A DNA stretch of 64,000 bases. Source: JAAUTT01 sp038213375 (GTDB taxonomy: Bacteria; Bacteroidota; Bacteroidia; Bacteroidales; JAAUTT01). Both the position numbers and the translations under genes were made by a program. The notes under the pieces are model-generated. The model made no database searches and was not told where the DNA came from. It was given only the letters and a program-made list of their open reading frames with translations. Below are positions 46,560 to 53,065 of the stretch, piece after piece (the stretch's first letter is position 1; every line of letters starts with the position of its first letter). Where the stretch lies: positions 1 through 64,000 of the forward strand of contig JBBQTB010000010.1 in the NCBI GenBank assembly GCA_038213375.1. The letters are read 5' to 3'.

Positions 46560-48293
46560 ATGCCGAATAACAAAATAAAATTTTGGATTCTTTTTATACT
46601 GCTAAATTGCTTTTTATTTATTCCAAAATATCTTATTGAATATACTTCCAGCACGTTCTTCCCGCATCCTGGTTTTCTCCATTTTTCTTTATACGATAGT
46701 TTTAAATTTCTTTTTGTTAGGTATAATTATGATATTTTCAGGATTAACATTGATTTATTTCTACTTGTATTTATTTTCTATTTTTTTCGCAAACGAATTA
46801 ACCTCAAAAAATATGCTTGGTTTGCCGGCATTTATTATTTAGTGATGTTCCTTTTTATCGTTTATTACAGCGTTTTAGAAAAAATTTTTCTTATTAAACC
46901 GGTATTATATGACGATTTATACCTATTCAAATTGGGCTTTATTAATTCCGGAGGAAGCATATCACTATTGTTAGTTGCAGAAATACTGCTGTTCTTGGTA
47001 ATCGTTTGGTTGTCTGTGAAGTTATTTCAGTATTTTCTCACCTTGGTTTTGGAGATTAAATTTGGGAAAAAATCAAAAATAGTTTTTGGTCTTATTGGGT
47101 TACTTTTCCTGATTAATATATTTAAATCGGGACTAACATTCGAGCCACATCATACATTTCAATCCACATTTTTGATGATGGCCGATAATGTTCAGTATTC
47201 GGTTGAAGCATTTCACAATCTTAAACAATTTGACATTAAAAAGCTTAATCGTCAAATGAATTACGATCAATATCAATTGAAGAAAAAACCAAATGTTTAT
47301 TTTCTATTTGTAGAATCCTATGGGAAAATTCTTTACGAGGATCAAAACCTTCGCCCTAAATATCTTGAACTGATGGAAAGCTGCCAAAATAAACTTAAAG
47401 TGAATGGATTTCATGTCTTTTCGGAATTTAGCACATCCCCTGTATCAGGCGGCGGATCATGGATTAGTTATTCTTCAGTAATGTTTGGCTTTAATTTAAA
47501 AAATCAGGCTACCTATTTAAGTCTGATGAAAATTGCTGAAACATCAGATTATAATCATCAGTTTCGATGGTTTAATAAAAAGGGATATAGAAACTATCGG
47601 TTGATATCTATGCCTGATAATGAGAATCTTAGAGTTCCATGGGAATTGTATTCGCGCTTTTATGCCGCCAACGAATGGATACGGTTTAAAGATTTAGATT
47701 ATCATGGCAATCAATATGGTTTTGGACCTTCTCCGCCTGATCAATATTCAATTTCTTATGCTAACGATTACATTCAAAAAAAAGGAATAACACCTTATAC
47801 GTTATTTTTTATATCACAAAATTCTCATAGCCCCTTTTATGGCCCTGATTCGGTTGTTACCAACTGGCGGTCACTCAATAATACCAAGCCAATGTCCAAG
47901 CCAGTTTCAGCATTTTTTAAAAACCCCCAATTCAGCGACTATTATAAAGCAATAACCTACGACTTGAATTCTTTTGTTCAATTTATTATTACGGAGGGAA
48001 AAGATAATGATATTTTTATACTAATTGGCGATCATCAGCCACCTATACTTACCAATCAGGATGATGGCTTTGACACTCCAGTGCATATCATTGTCCGGGA
48101 CAGTTTGTTTGGTTCCGGATTTAGCAAATACGGTTTCACCCCAGGCATGCTAATTTCCGGAAACCATAAAGCCATAAAACATGAGGGAATCTATTCGATG
48201 TTTATGCACGAGTTCATTAAAAATTATGGAACCGACACAACCCATCTACCCATCTATCGACCTGAAGGAATTCAAAAAGAATACCATGAGTAA
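46560..48293 (+). CDS. LTA-synthase-like membrane sulfatase/phosphotransferase
   Basis: The 577-residue protein has about five N-terminal helices (for example FWILFILLNCFLFIP and IVFGLIGLLFLINIF) and then an extracytoplasmic alkaline-phosphatase-superfamily domain from about 240. Metal-site elements are FLFVESYGKI (Glu), SPVSGGGSWISYSSV (Ser/Thr nucleophile position), and FILIGDHQPPILTN (Asp-His). Unlike LtaS, the nucleophile area is GGGSW. Such enzymes transfer or cut phosphate- or sulfate-linked head groups at the outer face of the inner membrane. Divergent from the pterin-like operon by 214 bases and overlapping the next gene, it probably handles the product's lipid or glycan part. Confidence 0.8.
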   Translation: MPNNKIKFWILFILLNCFLFIPKYLIEYTSSTFFPHPGFLHFSLYDSFKFLFVRYNYDIFRINIDLFLLVFIFYFFRKRINLKKYAWFAGIYYLVMFLFIVYYSVLEKIFLIKPVLYDDLYLFKLGFINSGGSISLLLVAEILLFLVIVWLSVKLFQYFLTLVLEIKFGKKSKIVFGLIGLLFLINIFKSGLTFEPHHTFQSTFLMMADNVQYSVEAFHNLKQFDIKKLNRQMNYDQYQLKKKPNVYFLFVESYGKILYEDQNLRPKYLELMESCQNKLKVNGFHVFSEFSTSPVSGGGSWISYSSVMFGFNLKNQATYLSLMKIAETSDYNHQFRWFNKKGYRNYRLISMPDNENLRVPWELYSRFYAANEWIRFKDLDYHGNQYGFGPSPPDQYSISYANDYIQKKGITPYTLFFISQNSHSPFYGPDSVVTNWRSLNNTKPMSKPVSAFFKNPQFSDYYKAITYDLNSFVQFIITEGKDNDIFILIGDHQPPILTNQDDGFDTPVHIIVRDSLFGSGFSKYGFTPGMLISGNHKAIKHEGIYSMFMHEFIKNYGTDTTHLPIYRPEGIQKEYHE

Positions 48294-48966
48294 TTTAAAA
48301 AGGTGGGATAGCTTCCATTGCTTTTTCATGCTTGGGGCAGTTATTGCTTATTGGTTCATTCAATGGAGAATGTTAGTTTTTATAGTGGCGTTACCTTCTT
48401 TTATTTACCTGTTGATTTCTGAATGGCCGATGCTGAAAAAACTTCATCCTTTTGGAGGTTATGCCAATTGGGTAACATTTCTGAGACTGACAGGTTTGCT
48501 TGTATTATTTGCCATATCTGGCAGATTAACTAATGGCCAGTTGGCAACGATATTCATCGTTTTGGTTTTGCTTGACGGTTTAGATGGAATACTGGCACGA
48601 CGTTTTCATCAGGAAACATCATTTGGGGCTAATTTCGACATGGAAACTGATGCCCTTTATGTTTGCTTTGTTTCAATTATTCTTCTTGAAAAAGGCCTTA
48701 CTGGTAGCTGGATATTATTGGCTGGTTTTATGCGATATTTTTATGTTGCATTGGTTTATTTTACCGGTATGCATCATTTAACAGAGAAACGAACAAAGTT
48801 TGGACCCCTGATTGGCGTGGTTCTTTTTGTTGCACTTCTTATTCCTTTCGTGTTGCCACGGAGCATTTATTTCCCTTGTCTGATTGGGGCCTCAGTTTTG
48901 GTTACCCTTTCCTTTGCATGGTCGTTTTACCTGCAAATTGTTGAGAGGCGAAAGTCGATAAAATAA
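48286..48966 (+). CDS. CDP-alcohol phosphatidyltransferase
   Basis: I start at the ATG at 48286 (MSNLKRWDSFHCFFMLGAV), which overlaps the preceding stop by 8 bases; a longer frame into that gene is not needed. The 226-residue membrane protein has the full family signature D-x2-D-G-x2-A-R-x8-G-x3-D-x3-D in LLDGLDGILARRFHQETSFG followed by ANFDMETD (about residues 94-120). About six helices surround it. It would join a CDP-activated lipid to an alcohol head group. Overlap with the LTA-synthase-like gene suggests both act on one lipid-linked product. Confidence 0.88.
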   Translation: MSNLKRWDSFHCFFMLGAVIAYWFIQWRMLVFIVALPSFIYLLISEWPMLKKLHPFGGYANWVTFLRLTGLLVLFAISGRLTNGQLATIFIVLVLLDGLDGILARRFHQETSFGANFDMETDALYVCFVSIILLEKGLTGSWILLAGFMRYFYVALVYFTGMHHLTEKRTKFGPLIGVVLFVALLIPFVLPRSIYFPCLIGASVLVTLSFAWSFYLQIVERRKSIK

Positions 48967-48992
48967 ACTGTTTTATATAGTGAAAATTTAAA

Positions 48993-49024
48993 ACCCTGTC
49001 CAAATCTTTCGATTTTGACAGGGT
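48993..49024. terminator. Terminator hairpin after the phosphatidyltransferase gene
   Basis: ACCCTGTC (48993-49000) pairs with GACAGGGT (49017-49024) across a 16-base AT-rich loop, 27 bases after the stop codon. It is the first of three hairpins in this convergent gap. Confidence 0.6.
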
Positions 49025-49029
49025 ATACA

Positions 49030-49073
49030 ATTCGTTTACAACACAAAAAGCGCTTTTTGTGTTGTAAACGAAT
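49030..49073. repeat. 44-bp perfect palindrome
   Basis: The arms ATTCGTTTACAACACAAAAA-GC and its exact reverse complement meet without a spacer at 49051/49052. All 22 base pairs match. A palindrome of this length can extrude a cruciform and is usually lost in dividing cells, so its presence suggests a role or recent origin. Confidence 0.8.
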
Positions 49074-49089
49074 AAGTATTTTATAACGA

Positions 49090-49136
49090 CCTTATAATAC
49101 CAAGTGAATAATACCACTTGAAAAAAACTTATAAGG
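49090..49136. terminator. Double-stem hairpin before HU
   Basis: The outer stem CCTTATAA (49090-49097) pairs with TTATAAGG (49129-49136), and an inner stem CAAGTG (49101-49106) with CACTTG (49115-49120). The position, 13 bases beyond the HU stop on its strand, fits a terminator for HU. Confidence 0.55.
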
Positions 49137-49148
49137 AAAGAATGCAGT

Positions 49149-49433
49149 CTATTTTACTTTCAATTTTACCTTGGCAACAAATTCCTTTGAGGGTTTGAAT
49201 GCAGGAATATAATGTTCAGGCACAATTAAGGTTGTGTTCTTAGAGATATTACGGGCAGTTTTCTTTGCTCTTTTCTTAACAATGAAACTTCCAAAACCTC
49301 TCAAATAAACGTTTTTGTTTTTTACTAATGATCCTTTTACACTTTCCATAAAAGCTTCAACGGTCTTTCCTACAGCAGTTTTGTCAACGCCTGTGCTTTT
49401 GGAAATCTCAATAATCAAATCGTTTTTAGTCAT
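49149..49433 (-). CDS. HU-family DNA-binding protein
   Basis: The 94-residue histone-like protein has the HU fold: MTKNDLIIEISKSTGVDKTAV helix pair, VEAFMESVKGSLVKNKNVYLRGFGSF with the family GFGSF motif near 46-50, the beta-arm with VKKRAKKTARNISKNTTLIV, and PAFKPSKEFVAKV at the end. The arm lacks the usual RNPRTGE; it reads ARNISKNT, keeping only part. It bends and compacts DNA. A TATATTTG box at 49479-49486 is a likely -7 element, leaving a leader of about 40 bases. Confidence 0.93.
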   Translation of the reverse strand: MTKNDLIIEISKSTGVDKTAVGKTVEAFMESVKGSLVKNKNVYLRGFGSFIVKKRAKKTARNISKNTTLIVPEHYIPAFKPSKEFVAKVKLKVK

Positions 49434-49478
49434 TTTAATTAGTTTTTATTACACTAAATAGTTTATTTATCTAGTAAG

Positions 49479-49486
49479 CAAATATA
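49479..49486 (-). promoter_or_regulatory. Candidate -7 box of the HU gene
   Basis: On the minus strand TATATTTG matches TAnnTTTG, about 45 bases before the HU start. No good TTG stands at -33, so the call rests on one element. Confidence 0.35.
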
Positions 49487-49610
49487 TATAATTTATTTTG
49501 ATTCTGTAAGTATCATTTTTTTGATTTTTTATTTTTCGTCAAACTTTTTGATTTTTCAGTAAACTTGTCAAAGAAAACATAATTTTACCAAGATTGTAAA
49601 TAGATTTGTG

Positions 49611-50762
49611 CTAGTATTTTTTAAGTAAATCAAGTAATTTATTGTCAAGTTTGTGGCCATACCAATCTTTGTAATCTACATCGCTTCTGCCAGAATCAAG
49701 GATGCCAAAATCGCCTCTGAAATTCCACAATCCATATCCTATGTCATTGTGAGTAAGGATATCGACAACGTCGCCAAACCAAGCAAGAAATACATGATGA
49801 GGAGTTTTGCTCCAACAACCGCATTCACCGCAATGCACTCCAACACCTCTTTTGGAAAGTTCAATCCAGGGTTTATAATATTCTTCCAATTGTGCTCTTC
49901 CAAATGTTTTCCCATCAATAACGCCAGGCCATACAGGAGCAGGGGCTAATGCCGGATCCTTAAATACCCATGGAGCTTGGTAATGCGAAATATAATGCGG
50001 AAAATAACCCCTGCAACTTTGTGCAATTTTTAAATCTTCTATTTCAGGGATAACAGAGTTGCCCACATTATTTCCATCGGCAATAATCAAGTGGTTGGGA
50101 TTGGCACTTCGAATAGCAGTTGCAGCTCCCATCGCTAATTCGCGATACAATATTCCCGGAACTGCACTACTTTTTGAATATTGATCGTTCATGTCATCTC
50201 TAAGAGCAGGTTCGTTTAAAAGATCAAAACTTATTTTATCCGAAGAAACATTTTTAAACCTCTTTGCCCAATAACCCCAATGGTAGTAAAATGCCTTGCG
50301 GGCGTCCTCATCTTTCCATAAATTGTATGGTTCATGAAATCCGGCATTGATGCAGTAACCGGGAGCTCGATGCAAATTAAGGCTGACATGCAATCCGTGC
50401 TTTTGAGCCATAGTTATAAGCGACTCTATCTGATCCGCTATTTTTTCATCTATATTATAAACATCCTGAGGATTAACATTTGCTGTTCTGTCAAATTTGA
50501 TATATCGGGGATAGGCCATCGGAAGTCGCACAAAATTAAATCCCCAATCGGCCATCCATCGAAAATCATCTTCAGTGGATTTGTTTAACAAATTATTTGG
50601 GTTCTCATTGGCTCCAAAATAATCAAGTATATTAAACCCCCTCCAACGTGGAATTATATTACTTACATCCTTATGATCTTGCACTCCCCATGCCCGACTC
50701 CCTGCTAATCCAATAGCAGCGGTCGCCATACTTGAATTTTTTATAAATGTGCGACGGTTCAT
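49611..50762 (-). CDS. GH5-family glycoside hydrolase
   Basis: I start at 50762 (MNRRTFIKNSSMATAAIGLAG), a Tat-like signal peptide with an RRTFIK twin-arginine motif; 19 residues further upstream do not fit. The TIM barrel has GFNILDYFGANEN near 43, WGFNFVRLPMAYPRY, HVSLNLHRAPGYC near 129, the acid/base Glu in DLLNEPALRDD near 185, DGNNVGN, and the nucleophile Glu in VHCGECGCW near 311. GH5 enzymes cut beta-glucans, mannans or xylans. Export through Tat would place a folded enzyme in the periplasm. No SusC/D is adjacent; it stands alone on this strand. Confidence 0.85.
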   Translation of the reverse strand: MNRRTFIKNSSMATAAIGLAGSRAWGVQDHKDVSNIIPRWRGFNILDYFGANENPNNLLNKSTEDDFRWMADWGFNFVRLPMAYPRYIKFDRTANVNPQDVYNIDEKIADQIESLITMAQKHGLHVSLNLHRAPGYCINAGFHEPYNLWKDEDARKAFYYHWGYWAKRFKNVSSDKISFDLLNEPALRDDMNDQYSKSSAVPGILYRELAMGAATAIRSANPNHLIIADGNNVGNSVIPEIEDLKIAQSCRGYFPHYISHYQAPWVFKDPALAPAPVWPGVIDGKTFGRAQLEEYYKPWIELSKRGVGVHCGECGCWSKTPHHVFLAWFGDVVDILTHNDIGYGLWNFRGDFGILDSGRSDVDYKDWYGHKLDNKLLDLLKKY

Positions 50763-50880
50763 GATATGAATATTTCTTGTTGATGTATTAAAGTAAACTG
50801 TTTTTGAAATGATCCACAAATGTTTTTGGATTTGTAAACCAATTGCTTTTACTAATTAACAACTATAACAATTACACAAT

Positions 50881-51327
50881 CTAATAGATCCAGTTTGTAC
50901 CAAATATTTCGCGAAATGGCCATGGAATTGCAATAAGAACCAATAGCAATGCAATGGCATAAAATACAAGAATTTGTTTATGTGCGCTTTCCATCTTCTT
51001 TTTTGCCCGTAAGTAACCTAAAGTAATAAGCACAATGGAGATAAACATAAGAGAAATGTGTTCCATCGTATAAAAACGGAGCAGGTCTGATTTCATCATT
51101 TCGGCGGTAAATTGTACTTTAGGACTAATAAAATAAAGTACAATTCCCAGCAAAACCTGCAAGTGAAATGTTACCATAGCCCAAAGTGGCATTTTCAAAT
51201 CAGTTCCTTTAAATGAAGTTTTCCTAAAAACCCCAAGGAGACTGTTAAGAACGGCTATTATTAGGAACAATAAAGCCACCCAACGCAGTATTGAGTGACT
51301 GTGCAATATAAAAGGATACAGATACAT
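50881..51327 (-). CDS. Four-helix membrane protein of unknown function
   Basis: The 148-residue protein has four membrane helices (about 10-30, 48-68, 88-108 and 118-137). It opens with YPFILHSHSILRWVALLFLI and has MEHISLMFISIVLIT in helix 3, with His residues inside or next to helices 1, 2 and 3 (HSHS, FHLQ, EHIS), which could bind haem in a cytochrome-b-like way. The family is common in Bacteroidota and unnamed. The small ORF just upstream on the same strand may be its partner. Confidence 0.7.
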   Translation of the reverse strand: MYLYPFILHSHSILRWVALLFLIIAVLNSLLGVFRKTSFKGTDLKMPLWAMVTFHLQVLLGIVLYFISPKVQFTAEMMKSDLLRFYTMEHISLMFISIVLITLGYLRAKKKMESAHKQILVFYAIALLLVLIAIPWPFREIFGTNWIY

Positions 51328-51362
51328 ATAATAGAAGATTTGATTTCAGAATATAATCGATG

Positions 51363-51488
51363 TCATTTCACCAGAAAATATACAACGAATAGCCATACCA
51401 ATCCTTTTAAAAATAAAAAAATAAGCCATGCAATTCCAAATTTTTTTATCCAGGCTTTTATTTTTTGATTAGGAAGGCTTATTTTCAC
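51363..51488 (-). CDS. 41-residue single-helix membrane peptide
   Basis: A short reading frame starting at a GTG (51486-51488) encodes a basic N-terminus, KISLPNQKIKAWIKKF, followed by one hydrophobic helix, IAWLIFLFLKGLVWLFVVYF. The KKFGIAWLIFLFLKGLVW pattern resembles tiny Bacteroidota proteins seen elsewhere, from memory. It begins 51 bases after the phosphofructokinase stop and 35 bases before the four-helix protein gene, all on one strand, which suggests a single transcript. It is short and may be missed by standard gene callers. Confidence 0.55.
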   Translation of the reverse strand: MKISLPNQKIKAWIKKFGIAWLIFLFLKGLVWLFVVYFLVK

Positions 51489-51539
51489 AAAGCAGTATTT
51501 TTATTTATTTAGTAACAATCTGATTTTCCTATTTGTTCA

Positions 51540-52862
51540 TTAATTTTTCATCGATACAGGCTGACCTGTCGTTTCGAGAACATTCCACCACAACTCACCT
51601 TCCACGTCAATTTTATTCCGTTTTGAGACAGTAATAGGTATGGGCAAAAGAGTAAACAGGTTGTTCCAGTGTCCGATAACAAAATCAGTTTTACCTGCCA
51701 TGGCTGCGTGAACGGCATTTTGGGCAAGAAGGCTGCAAAACTTGCTATCGTTCGCGTTCGCGGCAGCACTGCGAATAATATAACTAGGATCGATGTACTT
51801 GAGTGTAAACGGAAAATTCTTTGATCGGAATTCCTCCGATATTTTTTCCTTCAAATACAAACCTATGTCCTTATTTTTTATGTTTCCCGATGCATCCACT
51901 TCCACGGCATCGCCATCGAAAAAGTGTTGTCCGGCTCCTTCGGCCACTACAATAAGCGCATGGTGACGGTTTTCTAGCCGATGCCGCAAAACGTGCAAAA
52001 AGCCTTTCGTCCCATATAAATCGAATATCATTTCTGGAACAAGTACAAAATTTACTTCCTGAATGGAAAGCGCTGCGTAAGCGGCAATAAATCCAGAATC
52101 ACGGCCCATCAATTTTAATACTGCGATTCCGTTGAAAGCGCCAATGGCTTCATTATGTGCGCAGCGAATGATGTCGTTTGCAATAGTAAATGCTGTTTCA
52201 AAACCAAACGATTTATCAATAAGATTGATGTCATTATCAATGGTTTTGGGTATGCCGGACACCGAAATTTTTAGGTTGCGGCGTGCTATTTCTTCGTGGA
52301 TGGCATGCGCCCCGCGTAAAGTTCCATCTCCTCCAATACAAAATAAAATATTTACATTTAGTTCGTTAAGCCTGTCGACAATCTCGCCAACATCCTGGTT
52401 TCCACGAGACGACCCCAGAATAGTTCCTCCTGAAAGGTGAATGTTTTCAACGCTTTGCGGAGTAAGTTCGATTACCGGATGATTATATCTGGTGATAAAC
52501 CCTTCGAACCCATATTGTATCCCAATTATCCGGTTTACATTATACCGGTAATAAAGCTGGTTTACTAAACTGCGAATTACATTATTTAAACCCGGGCATA
52601 ATCCACCGCAGGTTACTATGGCAACTTTGGTTTTGTCAGGGTCGAAGTAAAGATGTTTGTAGGGTCCTGCCTTTTCAAACGAAATGGGAGTCTCTCCGGT
52701 TTCCTTACATTTCTTAAAATGCTCCAGTGAGGCATCCAATAATACCCTGTCGTTGTTTTCTATAAATCCAAACGACAACCCATTGGGATGCAAAGATGGC
52801 TTTAATGGTGACCTTATCGTTCCTTTTCCAAGTACTTTTACTTTAAAATCTTCGTGAGTCAT
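51540..52862 (-). CDS. Second 6-phosphofructokinase, long group II/TP0108-like type
   Basis: I start at MTHEDFKVKVLGKG (52862), giving 440 residues, the usual length of this branch; 33 further in-frame residues upstream have no family match. Motifs: VTCGGLCPGLNNVIRSLV near 85, GGTILGSSRGNQ near 145, CIGGDGTLRGAHAIHEE near 182 with the normal Mg-binding Asp and the Gly typical of ATP users, IPKTIDNDINLIDKSFGFETA near 206, and KLMGRDSGFIAAYA near 248. Together with the enzyme at 16439-17560 the organism has two different phosphofructokinases; this one keeps the full active-site loop. Confidence 0.92.
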   Translation of the reverse strand: MTHEDFKVKVLGKGTIRSPLKPSLHPNGLSFGFIENNDRVLLDASLEHFKKCKETGETPISFEKAGPYKHLYFDPDKTKVAIVTCGGLCPGLNNVIRSLVNQLYYRYNVNRIIGIQYGFEGFITRYNHPVIELTPQSVENIHLSGGTILGSSRGNQDVGEIVDRLNELNVNILFCIGGDGTLRGAHAIHEEIARRNLKISVSGIPKTIDNDINLIDKSFGFETAFTIANDIIRCAHNEAIGAFNGIAVLKLMGRDSGFIAAYAALSIQEVNFVLVPEMIFDLYGTKGFLHVLRHRLENRHHALIVVAEGAGQHFFDGDAVEVDASGNIKNKDIGLYLKEKISEEFRSKNFPFTLKYIDPSYIIRSAAANANDSKFCSLLAQNAVHAAMAGKTDFVIGHWNNLFTLLPIPITVSKRNKIDVEGELWWNVLETTGQPVSMKN

Positions 52863-53065
52863 GACATGAATGTGTGATTTTTCGAAAAATTTAAGGGTTA
52901 TCAATTTCTTCGCCTTATAGCTATCAAAGTTACGATATATGATAGAAGAACCAAGAGTCAAGAGTCAGGAAATCTCCACTTTTACTTCTTATAACATATT
53001 TGTATCCATTACACCATTATCAATTAATTTTATGAGATTACCCATATTCATCACCGTATGATTTT

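Noticed and set aside
48181..48285. Longer N-terminus for the CDP-alcohol phosphatidyltransferase
   Set aside because: The extra residues lie wholly within the preceding gene and do not resemble the family; the ATG at 48286 fits better.
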